A DNA stretch of 64,000 bases from a virus. The notes beneath the pieces were generated by a model. It saw only the letters and a list, made by a program, of their open reading frames with translations. It did not search any database and had not been told where the DNA came from. The stretch covers positions 62,001-126,000 of IMG/VR virus record IMGVR_UViG_3300042507_005041. The stretch is one strand, 5' to 3'. A program made the translations under genes and the position numbers. The first letter of the stretch is position 1, and each line of letters starts with the position of its first letter. Positions 15,264 to 25,878 of the stretch are shown here, piece by piece.

Positions 15264-16052
15264 ATGGCAATACCAGCATCTGTTTTATCACAGGGACAAA
15301 ACCTATTAGACCTTGGAAGAAAGATAATAGGCCCAAGTGGTTCTATGCAAAGAAAATTAGTTGCAGGAGGAGCTCTTGGTGCAATAGGCCTAAAAGGAAT
15401 GGCAGACGTAGTTCTTCCAGGAGCCAGAGACGCAGCTTTAGACCTTGCTTTTGATGATCCAAACGCTGATGAAAAAATACTTGGCACAAAACTTAGCCCT
15501 AGCATGCTTGTTGGAGGAGCACTTCCTGGTCAGGCAAATGCAGGAGTCGTAGCTGGTTCAACAATAACTGGAGCAGCAGGCGGAGCTTACTTAGGAAGAA
15601 AGTTCGGAGCAGCTGGAATGGTAGTTGGAGGTTTAGCCGGAGCAATGACTGGTGGATATGGTTCAGCTTTAGCTACTGGTGGAGCTGGAGCAATGGCTAG
15701 AGGTATGAATCCAACAAGATTTGGAGGCATTGATGGATCCACCGTTGGTGCTGCTGCGCAGACAACTTTTATTGGATCCGGAGTTGGTTCTATAGCAGGT
15801 GCAGCGTATGGATTTAAAAAGCGTGGAATCAAAGGAGCAATATATGGTTCAGCAATTGGAGGCGTTGTCGGTGCAATACCTGGTGCAATTGGAGTTGGAG
15901 GATCGGCATCTTTTGCATATCAAGCAGCTAGAGATAATGCTCAAATATTAAGTGAGTCACCATTTTACAACTCTTCTTTAATGACGGCAGACAGACTAAA
16001 TGCAAGTGGGGATATCGTCCTCGGTGCCCACAACACCAGGAGAGGTAGATAG
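15264..16052 (+). CDS. Glycine-zipper virion protein, 262 aa
   Basis: Starts MAIPASVLSQGQNLLDLGRK two bases after the giant gene. It is dominated by Gly/Ala-rich hydrophobic stretches with GxxxG spacing (GGAYLGRKFGAAGMVVGGLA, then GAIYGSAIGGVVGAIPG). Such glycine zippers typify membrane-inserting or pore-forming phage proteins. An ejection or channel role is inferred from composition and from its neighbours. Confidence 0.65.
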   Translation: MAIPASVLSQGQNLLDLGRKIIGPSGSMQRKLVAGGALGAIGLKGMADVVLPGARDAALDLAFDDPNADEKILGTKLSPSMLVGGALPGQANAGVVAGSTITGAAGGAYLGRKFGAAGMVVGGLAGAMTGGYGSALATGGAGAMARGMNPTRFGGIDGSTVGAAAQTTFIGSGVGSIAGAAYGFKKRGIKGAIYGSAIGGVVGAIPGAIGVGGSASFAYQAARDNAQILSESPFYNSSLMTADRLNASGDIVLGAHNTRRGR

Positions 16053-16054
16053 TC

Positions 16055-17590
16055 ATGCCATCAATGGATCAATTTTCTCAGGACGTACAAAGTCAAGCAT
16101 TAGTAGTCCCTCAACAAGAATTTCAAGAACCATTCTTTCTAAAAGCACTGGCCGCAATGCCTGGCACATCTTCGATGGTGGCTCTCAATGCTGGTAGATA
16201 TTCTAACACAATGTTTAAGGGTGGCTATCTCGACACAGCTAGCGGTGCTACTGGAATCAGGCAATCAATAGGTAGAAGAACAGGTGCATTTGTCGGTGGA
16301 AACATGGGCAAGGCTAGTAACATCTCTCAAAAAGCACAAGCAATGACGATGACAAATGCAAACCCACTTGGTTTTACAAGGTTTGACTCGGTAGCTAGAT
16401 TAACTGGTATGAGAGGAAAAGCTGCACCATATAACCCTTTTCAGAACATTGCTGGAATAGTTGACTACGCAATGAAGCCAGATTTCATTAGAAAAAGAGC
16501 AGCTGCAAGATATGGCGATGATGTAATAAATAACACAGCAGATAATGCTATTTATACTGGTGGTGTTTTTGGTAGAATTAAAACAGCAGACCGAGCAATA
16601 AATTATGAAAAAGCAGTAACTAAAGCAGATGATCTTAGAGCAGCATTAGGCGGAAGAACAGCTACAAGGTCTCAGCAAAGAGTTCTCAATAGAGGAACTA
16701 AAGCAGCCGACAGATTAACAAAATTAGATGACAGCATAATTAAGCTTGGAAAATTAACTAATGCCAATTTTGCTAGAGAAGGTGCAACGGCTTTTGCTCA
16801 GAGCACTCTATTGGGGCCACATGTTGGTGTATCTGATGATGTAGTTTCTGGAATATTAAAAACTGGAGCAGCAGACTCAATGATAGGGTCAAAAGCATCT
16901 GCTTTAGGCAGGACTAGAGCCATCTATGAAACGATTCCAGGAGAGCTTTCTAAGTCTATATTTGGTCATTATAATATAATGAACAATGGCAACTTTGCAA
17001 ACTTTGCAGATACTGCAGTAGGAAAAAGAACAACCGCTTCTTTTGCAAGCGCATTGGAAAAAACAAAGTTGGGCAGAACTGCAGGTGGCACACTAAGCGT
17101 TTTAGATGATGCGGGTCAATCAGCTAAATCAGCAATGTCAATTGCAACTAGAACTTCAGGTTATACAGACGACGCTATGGATATTTTAAATAGTGGAGTA
17201 AAGGGCATTAGGTCTTCATCTGCAACTTTAGCAAAAACAGCATTTCAAGCAGGAGACAAAGTAACAGCTGCAAAAATGGGTGGACAATATCTTTCAACAT
17301 ATGGAAAAACAGCTGGAAAAGCCTTTAGTGCTTTTGGTTATGCCACTCTAGCCTATGATATAGGTAAAGGCGTAGGAAACATGATGATGGGTGGAGTAAA
17401 CTTTGCCAAAGACGCTATGAAGTCAATGCAAGGTACACTTAATAAACCAATATTTGGAGCAGGATTTAAGGACAACGAAGTAGCAGCAACATCGAGGGCC
17501 AGAGGAGTAATGGCAATTCAAAATTCAAGATTAAATGCAAGAAGCATGCTTGGATCTGAAGGCGGAATGATGGCAGCACATTTTGGATAA
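16055..17590 (+). CDS. Large virion-associated protein, 511 aa
   Basis: Begins MPSMDQFSQDVQSQALVVPQ. Basic, Ala/Gly-rich and helical, with a hydrophobic FSAFGYATLAYDIGKGVGNM near the C-terminus and ending AIQNSRLNARSMLGSEGGMM then AAHFG. It directly precedes terminase in a tightly packed block. Probably an internal or minor structural protein; family not named. Confidence 0.6.
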   Translation: MPSMDQFSQDVQSQALVVPQQEFQEPFFLKALAAMPGTSSMVALNAGRYSNTMFKGGYLDTASGATGIRQSIGRRTGAFVGGNMGKASNISQKAQAMTMTNANPLGFTRFDSVARLTGMRGKAAPYNPFQNIAGIVDYAMKPDFIRKRAAARYGDDVINNTADNAIYTGGVFGRIKTADRAINYEKAVTKADDLRAALGGRTATRSQQRVLNRGTKAADRLTKLDDSIIKLGKLTNANFAREGATAFAQSTLLGPHVGVSDDVVSGILKTGAADSMIGSKASALGRTRAIYETIPGELSKSIFGHYNIMNNGNFANFADTAVGKRTTASFASALEKTKLGRTAGGTLSVLDDAGQSAKSAMSIATRTSGYTDDAMDILNSGVKGIRSSSATLAKTAFQAGDKVTAAKMGGQYLSTYGKTAGKAFSAFGYATLAYDIGKGVGNMMMGGVNFAKDAMKSMQGTLNKPIFGAGFKDNEVAATSRARGVMAIQNSRLNARSMLGSEGGMMAAHFG

Positions 17591-17593
17591 TTT

Positions 17594-19465
17594 ATGACAA
17601 CAGCATTATCAAGTAAAACAAAAAAATTTAGACAAGATTTAGAAAAACTTTCACGAGAAGATTTAATTGAAATAATTAAAGCTCAAGACATTGAAACCTA
17701 TAAACAAATAAATAGAATTGAATGGGTTTTTGAAAATAAATTAAATCACCTAAACTGGGCTGATGGAAGTCCAGTCGAAGAAAGACTGCTGTCCAACAAA
17801 GAGTTAGCACTTCTTGTTGACGAACCTTTTGAATTAGATTTTGAATTGCTGGATATGGGAATATCTGCAGAACAACAAAGGCAGATTCACGTTGCCAAAG
17901 ATCCTTGTGTTTGGGCTAGGCAGTTCCTTCAAGCAGAAACAAGAGTTTATCAAACTCTTATTTTAAGAGACCCATCATTAAGAAAAGTTTTAAGAGCTGG
18001 TCGTCGTTTAGGCAAAACTTTTAGTATGGCAGTTTATTTGTTGCACTACAGCTATACACATAAAGACGGACGCTGTTTGGTTATTGCGCCAATGAAATCT
18101 CACGTAGAACTTATTTACCAAGAGATATTAAGGCTTGCATCTAAAAACGAAATAGTGATGAACTCAATAACTAGAAAAGTTACTAGTCCTCAATTTATGA
18201 TTCAATTTACGAATGGATCAACAATTAGATTCTTTACCTCGGGTATGCGCTCGGGAGGAAAATCAGACGTTGCTCGTGGTCAGGAAGCACATGTTATTGT
18301 TCTTGATGAAATGGACTATATGCACGCAGACGACCTGGACGCTCTATACGCAATGCTCCAAAAGACAGCAGAAGACCAGCCAGACAAAGTGTTGATTGGC
18401 GCCTCTACTCCAACTGGTAGAAGAGAGCGTTTTTGGGAATGGTGTAGAAGTACTAGATTCAAAGAGTTTTGGTTTCCTTCATATTGCAACCCTTATTTTT
18501 CTAAAGATCAAGAAGACGAATTTAGAGAACAATATTCCGAGATTGGTTATCGACATGAAATTGAAGCAGACTGGGGAGAAGATGCAGAAGGTGTATATCC
18601 AAGAAAGTATGTTGATAAAGCTTTTCTTAGTCCAAGTTGGGATTATCACGCAGAGTTAACTTCAGCTAGAAGTTTTCATGTCATTGGTGTCGACTGGGAC
18701 AAATATGGAGCAGGAACAAACATAGTCGTTCTTGAAGCATGCTCTGATACATATGAAGAAGAAAGATTTAGAAACAAAGTTAGAGTCGCTTTTAGAGAAG
18801 AGATAGAAAGATCTGAATACACTTTGACGAAAGCTGTTTCAAGAATAGTTGAATTAAATAATATTTTTCAACCAAAACATATTTATGTTGACCGAGGTTT
18901 TGGCGAGGTTCAAGTTGAGCTTCTTCATAAATACGGTGTAGAAAATCCTAACACAGGATTAAAGCAAAAAGTTAAAGGCGTTAGCTTTGGTGAGACAATT
19001 GAGCTAAGAGATCCATACACAAAAATGCCAGTTAAAAAAGAAATTAAACCATACATGGTTGACAACTTAAGACAGTATCTTGAAAAAGAAGTTTTAGTAG
19101 CTCCAGAAAAAGATGACGAACTTTACCTGCAATTAATATCCTATGTTGTTATGAGAACCACACAGACTGGTAGACCAGTTTTTGAAGCCGGAGGATCAGC
19201 ACAGGATCACGCGCACGATGCATTGATTCTTGCCCTTCTATCTATAACAGAAAATTATAACGATTTACACAAAGCAAGATATACTACAAAAACAAACACA
19301 TTTTCAAATACGTTTTTTATGCCAGGAGCTGGCGACAAAGATGACGATGATGATAAAGATGTAAACAAAGTTGCGAATAGAACATCGACATTGAGTAATA
19401 AAGCAACTTTTAAAAAGGGTTTTAGCAGAAGAGCTAGTTCACCTATAAAGAGACAGGTTTTTTAA
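17594..19465 (+). CDS. terL: Terminase large subunit, 623 aa
   Basis: The DNA-packaging motor ATPase-nuclease. Residues 1-100 are a helical leader; Walker A is RAGRRLGKT (about 131-139), Walker B VIVLDEMDYM (about 233-242) and coupling motif GASTPTG. The RNase H-like nuclease starts at VIGVDWDKYG (about 363), with a second carboxylate in YVDRGFGE and a third in DHAHDALI (about 537). The C-terminal 60 residues are disordered and include an acidic DDDDDKD run. It lies between virion genes, with no small terminase subunit recognised nearby. Confidence 0.95.
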   Translation: MTTALSSKTKKFRQDLEKLSREDLIEIIKAQDIETYKQINRIEWVFENKLNHLNWADGSPVEERLLSNKELALLVDEPFELDFELLDMGISAEQQRQIHVAKDPCVWARQFLQAETRVYQTLILRDPSLRKVLRAGRRLGKTFSMAVYLLHYSYTHKDGRCLVIAPMKSHVELIYQEILRLASKNEIVMNSITRKVTSPQFMIQFTNGSTIRFFTSGMRSGGKSDVARGQEAHVIVLDEMDYMHADDLDALYAMLQKTAEDQPDKVLIGASTPTGRRERFWEWCRSTRFKEFWFPSYCNPYFSKDQEDEFREQYSEIGYRHEIEADWGEDAEGVYPRKYVDKAFLSPSWDYHAELTSARSFHVIGVDWDKYGAGTNIVVLEACSDTYEEERFRNKVRVAFREEIERSEYTLTKAVSRIVELNNIFQPKHIYVDRGFGEVQVELLHKYGVENPNTGLKQKVKGVSFGETIELRDPYTKMPVKKEIKPYMVDNLRQYLEKEVLVAPEKDDELYLQLISYVVMRTTQTGRPVFEAGGSAQDHAHDALILALLSITENYNDLHKARYTTKTNTFSNTFFMPGAGDKDDDDDKDVNKVANRTSTLSNKATFKKGFSRRASSPIKRQVF

Positions 19466-19468
19466 ATT

Positions 19469-21061
19469 ATGGCTAACTATGGTTTAGGTAATTCAAATGC
19501 AGTTGAAGACGTTTTTGCAGATCCATATTCTGATGTTTCAAGTTTTAACTCTATAGAAAAAAGAGCACAAGAGTTTAAAGCAGGTGGCGGACTAGGTTCT
19601 GTATATGGTAACAATGTTTCTCAGACTACAATTCAAGAAGTTAGATCTTATGTTCTTGAGTCAGAAAATATGGTTAACCAATTGCTAGAAGAAATTGATA
19701 ACAATTTACATTTAGTAAATATTAATCCATATTTAAATCCTGACCTAGACGTAGCCCACTCGGCCGTTTGGAAAGACGCTGAAAAACACTCTTCTAAAAA
19801 TGAGCCGGGAACCGTTTCTGCTACAGTCATAACTCCAAGGCCACAGTTTATTTGCTACGAAGAGTATCTTTATGCATCAAGACATCAATGCAGGTCTTGT
19901 AGAGAACTTGTTAAGCAATATGAATTAGCTTTGTCCCATTCAAGTTTTGGTTATTTATTATCTTTAAAAAAATTATTAAGTTATTTGTATGAAGAGATAT
20001 TAATAATAAAAAATATAGTTATATATTATTTAGGAGAAACGTATAAAGATGAAACCGAAGGCGAAATTGCAAAACACCTCTCAGATTGGGCAAAGACAGT
20101 CACGCACTATACGAAACAGTTTGCCAAGGAAATCACAACAAACGCAATCCCACTCCCACAATCCGAGTTGGATCAAATCTCTAAAAAACAAGCCGCACAA
20201 TTTCAAGCATTTTTTTCGATCAGAGTAAACTCTTTAAGTGCAGAGACAAATTCTATAATCAATCTTATAAAAAGAGATTCGGTAGACACTTCAGAAGTAT
20301 TTTATAAAAACTATCTTCTTCCGGCTTTAACTTTTAAATCAAAACTAATAGAGCCAATAATGCTAGACCTAGGAACTACTTCGTTGGGCCGACTTGCTCC
20401 GATGTTAGCTGGGGAAATGGTCGTTGCTTCTAATGCGATTGTTGGCAACTTAGGTTCAATAACAGCTGACCTAGTTGAAAGAAGAATAACAGCAGGCAAA
20501 AGATTATCAGCTTATTCAGACACAATTAGATTAAAAAGAAGATATGTTGGATACATTATTCAATTAGAAGAATTTGGAAAACAAAGACAAATTACTTTAG
20601 CTAATCCAAGTCAACAAGATGTAGAAAAGTACTCTGATATTTTTGAGTCTATAGTTGTTGACTTATCAAAAAGAGAAAGTCTTAGATCTTCTCACAATGA
20701 TTTAGATGACATTGACGGCGATGCACATCCGCAATATCTAAGAATAGATGGTGGAACCATTTATGGAAAGATTGATTTAGCCGAAGGTGCAACTATAGGT
20801 GGAATAGATTTAGCGAACCATACTCATAATTTAGAAGATGGAAGTTTTCCAATCAGTGCCAGTTCAATAGATTACACTAGTGCAAGACAAGATTATTATG
20901 AGAACTTATATAATAGGCCCTACTCTAATCTAAATATAGTAGGCTTTGAATCAGTGCAAAAAATAGGTGGCGGTCATGAGTACAATGTTTCTTTTGAAAT
21001 CGAAATTGATGACGAAAAATTAAATACTTATGATTTTGAAATTTTATACAAAGAGGTTTAA
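19469..21061 (+). CDS. Virion structural protein, 530 aa
   Basis: Starts MANYGLGNSNAVEDVFADPY. A long helical N-terminal part (to about residue 400) is followed by the common phage appendage phrase DDIDGDAHPQYLRIDGG and a short beta region with TIGGIDLANHTHNLEDG. Probably links a helical virion-anchoring part to a tail or fibre assembly. Internal residues CRSCRELVK contain a C-x2-C pair. Confidence 0.65.
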   Translation: MANYGLGNSNAVEDVFADPYSDVSSFNSIEKRAQEFKAGGGLGSVYGNNVSQTTIQEVRSYVLESENMVNQLLEEIDNNLHLVNINPYLNPDLDVAHSAVWKDAEKHSSKNEPGTVSATVITPRPQFICYEEYLYASRHQCRSCRELVKQYELALSHSSFGYLLSLKKLLSYLYEEILIIKNIVIYYLGETYKDETEGEIAKHLSDWAKTVTHYTKQFAKEITTNAIPLPQSELDQISKKQAAQFQAFFSIRVNSLSAETNSIINLIKRDSVDTSEVFYKNYLLPALTFKSKLIEPIMLDLGTTSLGRLAPMLAGEMVVASNAIVGNLGSITADLVERRITAGKRLSAYSDTIRLKRRYVGYIIQLEEFGKQRQITLANPSQQDVEKYSDIFESIVVDLSKRESLRSSHNDLDDIDGDAHPQYLRIDGGTIYGKIDLAEGATIGGIDLANHTHNLEDGSFPISASSIDYTSARQDYYENLYNRPYSNLNIVGFESVQKIGGGHEYNVSFEIEIDDEKLNTYDFEILYKEV

Positions 21062-21063
21062 TT

Positions 21064-22029
21064 ATGGCATGGTTTAATTATTATACAACATCAGCTTTAA
21101 CTACCTCTGTTAAAGCTCCAGTAAGAAGATTAATTAGTTTTCCAAATATAAATGATAATATTAAATCTGGAGACTGGATAAATGTTTCTCTTGAAGACTA
21201 CAATATTGGTCAAGTTTATTCTTATATAGGTGGATCTGTAGTTCAGTCTTTTGATCAAGATTCTTTTCTTGTTATTTACGAAACATTAACAACTCAAGTT
21301 CCAACTTATAGCTATTTAGATCCAGAAGGTTATTTATATTTTAAAGCTGTTGCCGATATTAATTTGGGTCAGCAACCAGCAGGTTCTTATTATTTGTATT
21401 ATCACTCAGATAATATTCAGTACATTTCTCTTGTTGAATCAAACTATGTTTCAACAACAAGTCCTTCAGGATCTAATTACATGGGCTCAACAACTGTCTT
21501 AGGAGTTAGTTATGTTGATTACTATTCTCATGTAGTTAACAAAGCAGCAACCAATACACGAATTGCACAAATTGGTTATCTTGGAGATCCTTCTTCTTGG
21601 ATAAATGGGTCAACCACAGTTCCTGGAGCTAAAATCTTAGGATCTTTTGATGGACCAAATCTAAAGATTTATGCAGACAAAGGTCCTGACAAAGGCAAAG
21701 TTAGAATAAAAATAATAAAAACTTCCGCATCTGGAACTGGTCAATCTGTTGTTCGTACCGAAGAATCAGTGGACATGTACGCTCAATCATTAAACGCTGA
21801 TGCAGAAATTTTTTCGTTTAGCACAAAGAACACAGATGCGGTACAGTTGACAGATAGATACAGCACTTTTGCTTTTGAAATAGAGCTGTTACCAGAAAAA
21901 AATACCGCCTCAACGGGCACTGGTTTCAACATGACCAAATACGCATTTGGAAAAAATTATAATTTATCACTCGGAAATGAAGAAATAGAATCTTCAATCG
22001 TTTTTGCAAGCACAGGAGTAATTAGATAA
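21064..22029 (+). CDS. Beta-rich virion protein, 321 aa
   Basis: Starts MAWFNYYTTSALTTSVKAPV. Beta-rich, Ser/Thr/Tyr-rich with no catalytic motifs, typical of a fibre, spike or adaptor protein. Its stop overlaps the ATG of the frameshifted fibre gene (ATAATGG). Confidence 0.6.
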   Translation: MAWFNYYTTSALTTSVKAPVRRLISFPNINDNIKSGDWINVSLEDYNIGQVYSYIGGSVVQSFDQDSFLVIYETLTTQVPTYSYLDPEGYLYFKAVADINLGQQPAGSYYLYYHSDNIQYISLVESNYVSTTSPSGSNYMGSTTVLGVSYVDYYSHVVNKAATNTRIAQIGYLGDPSSWINGSTTVPGAKILGSFDGPNLKIYADKGPDKGKVRIKIIKTSASGTGQSVVRTEESVDMYAQSLNADAEIFSFSTKNTDAVQLTDRYSTFAFEIELLPEKNTASTGTGFNMTKYAFGKNYNLSLGNEEIESSIVFASTGVIR

Positions 22030-23748
22030 TGGCAATTATATCAAAAACTATTACACGGACTTAAACCAGACGCAAACTATTTATTTACCCTTAAGCCAAA
22101 AAACGTAGAGCTTTCTGCTATAGATCAAGCACCAGAAGCCATCAGAGTAAAGATGCCATCTGTTGCTACTTCACCTTCGCCAATAGCAAATTTTGTAATT
22201 ACAACCTTCTTTGAAACTGTGATGTTTAGTTTTGATGCATTGAATGATATTGACCTAGATAGTTACGCCTATAGGTTATATGACAATGCACTAGGTACCG
22301 GAACTCCAGTTGCACAAGGTAGAAATAAATCTAACGTTTTTACAGTTTCTGTTCAAAACACTACTGACTCTACTCCAAGAAGATATTGGGGTCAAGTTGC
22401 AGCAGTAAACAGTGCTGGAGTGGTAGCCACCTACACTCCTTTGCAATCTGATCAAGCCACTCCTCAAATAGGAAGTCAATATATTGCTACATTAACAGCT
22501 GACAAAATTAGGGCTGGAACAATCGGTGCGTATGAAATAATTTTAAATGGATCTGGTTCAATATTAAAATCTTCTAATTACGACCCAAGTGTTCCAATAG
22601 GAAGTCGTCAAGGTTGGACAATCAAAGGAGATGGAACAGCAGAGTTTAGTTCAGCATCGATAAGAGGCAGCATATCAGCTTCGTCTTTGTATTTTAACTC
22701 AAACAATAGATGGGGCAGAAACTCTGGCAATACCGCCGATTCAAGTGAGTTTAAAATTGGAACAAATGCAAGCTATTTATTTTATGACTTTGCAAATAAC
22801 AAGGTAACTTTTACAGGAGAGTTATCTGCAGCTAGTGGAACATTTACTGGAGCACTTTCAGGAGGAACCATACAAATAGGTTCTGGTGAAAATGTTTTTA
22901 AAGCAGACTCTAATGGCATTTATTTAGGAAATGAAACATTTGCTAACGCAGAGTTTAGAGTAACACCAGCTGGAGCATTGACAGCTACAAATGCAAATAT
23001 AACTGGAGCGATTACTGCAACTTCTGGAACCTTTGCTGGAACAGTTAGGGGTGGAGATATTTATATTGGTGGAGCTAGTGCAGCAAGTGCACCATTTAAA
23101 GTTGATTCAGCTGGAAATTTAACTGCAACCTCTGGAACATTTTCTGGAGCACTTTCGGGAGCAACTGGTAACATTGGTGATAATTTTATTATTGGCAACA
23201 GTCTAAGAGTTTTAAACAATGTTAGATTAAATTATGGAGAATCATCTCCCGGAGTACCAATTGGTGCAGATGGTGGTCAAACTATTGTTTACATAAGATC
23301 AGATACAAACGATGCTAATCCAAATAACTATCCATTAAGAATATCTAATCACAATAATAGTTCTCCTAATCTTTTTAGGGTAAGATATGATGGTCAAGTT
23401 TATTTTAATGGAGCGGTTCAAACATCGGACGTTCGTCTTAAAAACAATATTTTAGAAACTAATTTAGGTTTAAATTTTATAAATGATTTAAGACCAGTAA
23501 GCTATTTTATGTCATTAACAAAAGAATATTCTCCTTTAAATAATGTTAGAAAATATGGTTTAATAGCTCAAGAGGTAAAAGAAACTTATCAAAAATATAC
23601 AGAATCTTTTGGAGGATGGTCTTTAGAAAATGAAGCCGATGAAGATTCTTTGCAAGTGCTTTCCTATACAGAATTTATTTCTCCAATGATTAAAGCAATT
23701 CAAGAACTTTCTGCAAAAGTTGATGAACTAGAATCTCGTCTGGTATAA
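22029..23748 (+). CDS. Tail fibre with S74 intramolecular chaperone, joined by +1 shift, 572 aa
   Basis: The ATG overlaps the upstream stop; after nine codons the frame meets ACA-CGG-A and must shift +1, or it ends at TIT-R-T-stop. Across the shift it reads TIT-(G or R)-LKPDANYLFTLKP, which fits a fibronectin III-like strand. The middle has repeated SGTFSGALSGATGNIGD-like beta-helix units. The C-terminus is an S74 (endosialidase-type) chaperone: SDVRLKNNI with the Ser-Asp cleavage dyad, YGLIAQEV, and a terminal coiled coil. The chaperone normally trimerises the fibre and then cuts itself off. Confidence 0.8.
22053..22059 (+). other. +1 frameshift site 3 (ACA CGG A)
   Basis: Only nine codons from the start; the unshifted product is an 11-residue peptide. 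This placement cannot serve to make two useful proteins in a ratio and looks more like a gate on expression. Confidence 0.75.
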
Positions 23749-23757
23749 TCTTAGATT

Positions 23758-23943
23758 ATGAATGACCAAAATATAGATATCAATCTCATAGTTCAGTCCT
23801 TTCAAGAAAAAATATCTCAGTTGATCACAGAAATAGTGGTCAAGGACGCAACTATTAAACAGTTAACTTTACAGTTGACCCAAAAGCAATCACAAAATGA
23901 CGGGTTTGAAGTACCCGCTCAATCAACAAAGAAGGAAAAGTAA
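23758..23943 (+). CDS. Small coiled-coil protein, 61 aa
   Basis: Starts MNDQNIDINLIVQSFQEKIS nine bases after the fibre gene. Heptad-like LITEIVVKDATIKQLTLQL indicates a coiled coil. The stop overlaps the next ATG. Perhaps a virion assembly helper. Confidence 0.55.
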   Translation: MNDQNIDINLIVQSFQEKISQLITEIVVKDATIKQLTLQLTQKQSQNDGFEVPAQSTKKEK

Positions 23944-24128
23944 TGTCAGAAGAAACAGTAGAACCAACTGAAAGCCAAGTAGAAGAAAAAGAATTTAATA
24001 TTACTATTAAAATTACGAATTCTAACTTAGCTTATAAGAGTGACTTCTCAGAGCCAGAGACTGTTTTTTGGCTTGAAGCAATCAAGGATATTATCCTGAA
24101 GAAGACCTTCCAGGACATTCAAGGCTAA
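23943..24128 (+). CDS. Small acidic protein, 61 aa
   Basis: Begins MSEETVEPTESQVEEKEFNI. An acidic N-terminus, then a beta/alpha segment FNITIKITNSNLAYKSDF and WLEAIKDIILKKTF. Coupled to the gene upstream by a one-base overlap and followed by a 70-base gap before the portal gene. Function unknown. Confidence 0.55.
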   Translation: MSEETVEPTESQVEEKEFNITIKITNSNLAYKSDFSEPETVFWLEAIKDIILKKTFQDIQG

Positions 24129-24198
24129 AGCTGAATTAAATAGCCCATTTGCTGTACTATACAGCAATATCAGTTTATAAATTGGAGTGTAGTTAACT

Positions 24199-25878
24199 AT
24201 GCCATTACGTGAGTATTTGCCCTTTAGAAGGGCAGACATAAATGAGCTTGATTTTCAATCAGCACAAATGTCACCAGATAAAATAGGTTCTTTAGGCAAG
24301 ACAATGAAAGTTGCTGCCTTAGCACTTGGTTATCGTGGCGTAAATTACTACTACACTGGCAGAACAAACTTTGAGCCATCTCCATATAACTTTGATAGAA
24401 TTATTCAAGCAGTAGATACCGACTCTTATGTTAAGCAAGCTATTTCTAAATATAGAGATTTGTTTTGGAAAGAGGGTTGGGAAATTATTGGAGAAAATCC
24501 TGAAGCAGTAGCATATCTGCATCAAAGAATTGACTATATGGAAATGGCAATGAGAAGACCATTTCTTGATTTTCTTATTGATTTGTCAGATCAACTTTTC
24601 AAGTTTGCTAATGTGTTCTTTGTTAAAGCTAGAGCTGATTTAACCGAGTATTTTCCAACTAGATTAAATGCGGTCAATGGAACAGACCCAATTGTTGGCT
24701 ATTATTTAATTCCAACTGAGCAAGCGAGAATATTGCGAGATAAGCATAACAGACCAAAGTCTTACCTTCAGAGAACTAACCCTTTGACCTATGCTCCAAC
24801 CGATAGAGATCCACAGTGGCCAGCAGAAAAAGTTGTGCATTTATCATTTGATAAAAAACCAGGTAGAGCTTTTGGTACACCATTCTTGTCTAATGTTTTA
24901 GACGATGTTGTTGCACTTCGTCAAATGGAAGAAGACATTCAAAACTTAGTTCACAGAGAACTGTTCCCACTTTATAAGTACAGAATTGGAACTGCAGATC
25001 AACCAGCAGAACCAGAAGAGATAGATCAAGCAGCTGCAGAAATTGAGAACCTAAGAGCAGAAGGTGGACTTATTCTTCCTTACAGACATGATGTTGAAGT
25101 TATTGGATCAAATGGATCAGCACTTGACGCATCAGCGTATCTGGACCATTTTAAGGAAAGAGTTGCAATTGGCCTTGGTGTAGCACCACACCACCTTGGA
25201 ATGAGCCTTGGAGGCGGTAACAGAGCTGTTACAGAGAGACTGGACACTGCACTCTATGATAAAATTAAGCATTATCAAAAGCAATTTGCTGAGATGGTAA
25301 GAGTTAATATATTTAATGAACTTTTGTTTGAGGGTGGATTTGATCCACTTGTTAATCCTCTTGACTCTACGGTGTCTGACAGATGTTACTTTAAGTTTAA
25401 TGAGATAGACGTCGATACTCAGGTTAAGAAAGAAACTCACATAATTCAAAAGTTTGTTAACTCTCTAATTACAATAGAAGAAGCAAGAATTAAACTTGGC
25501 GAAGACCCAGATGCTGAGATGGACAGTTTGTTTGGTTCCGTTCAGGGACAAGTTCAGATAGACATAGCAGCAGCTCAGGCAAAGAATCAAGCAAAGCTAC
25601 AAAAGCAGATGCAACAAGATCAGCCAATGAAAGATGTAATGAAAGATGGAGACAAGCAGGATTCAGCTCCTGCTGGACAAAGAAATCTTCCATCCAACAG
25701 AAGGGGTCCAGGCAATACTATTAGGCCTCAGAATCAGCAAAAGAGAAATACTTCTCCAAACATAAAAAGATCAGATCCCACTTGGTTGTCTTTGGTTGAA
25801 AATTTGCTCGAAGAACAGTATAATGTTGTGATAGTAGAAGACGAAGACAAAAAAGTCGACATAGCAAACGAGGAATAA
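24199..25878 (+). CDS. Portal protein, 559 aa
   Basis: Starts MPLREYLPFRRADINELDFQ behind GGAGTG. It has portal-type features: RIIQAVDTDSYVKQAISKYR with KEGWEI early on, a membrane-proximal stem region, RFSFDKKPGR-like LSFDKKPGRAFGTPFLSNVL (about residue 215-235), VAPHHLGMSLGGGNRAVTER (about 330-350) and a Gln-rich, disordered C-terminal tail. It should form the dodecameric portal ring through which TerL packages DNA. The tail end overlaps the next gene by one base. Confidence 0.85.
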   Translation: MPLREYLPFRRADINELDFQSAQMSPDKIGSLGKTMKVAALALGYRGVNYYYTGRTNFEPSPYNFDRIIQAVDTDSYVKQAISKYRDLFWKEGWEIIGENPEAVAYLHQRIDYMEMAMRRPFLDFLIDLSDQLFKFANVFFVKARADLTEYFPTRLNAVNGTDPIVGYYLIPTEQARILRDKHNRPKSYLQRTNPLTYAPTDRDPQWPAEKVVHLSFDKKPGRAFGTPFLSNVLDDVVALRQMEEDIQNLVHRELFPLYKYRIGTADQPAEPEEIDQAAAEIENLRAEGGLILPYRHDVEVIGSNGSALDASAYLDHFKERVAIGLGVAPHHLGMSLGGGNRAVTERLDTALYDKIKHYQKQFAEMVRVNIFNELLFEGGFDPLVNPLDSTVSDRCYFKFNEIDVDTQVKKETHIIQKFVNSLITIEEARIKLGEDPDAEMDSLFGSVQGQVQIDIAAAQAKNQAKLQKQMQQDQPMKDVMKDGDKQDSAPAGQRNLPSNRRGPGNTIRPQNQQKRNTSPNIKRSDPTWLSLVENLLEEQYNVVIVEDEDKKVDIANEE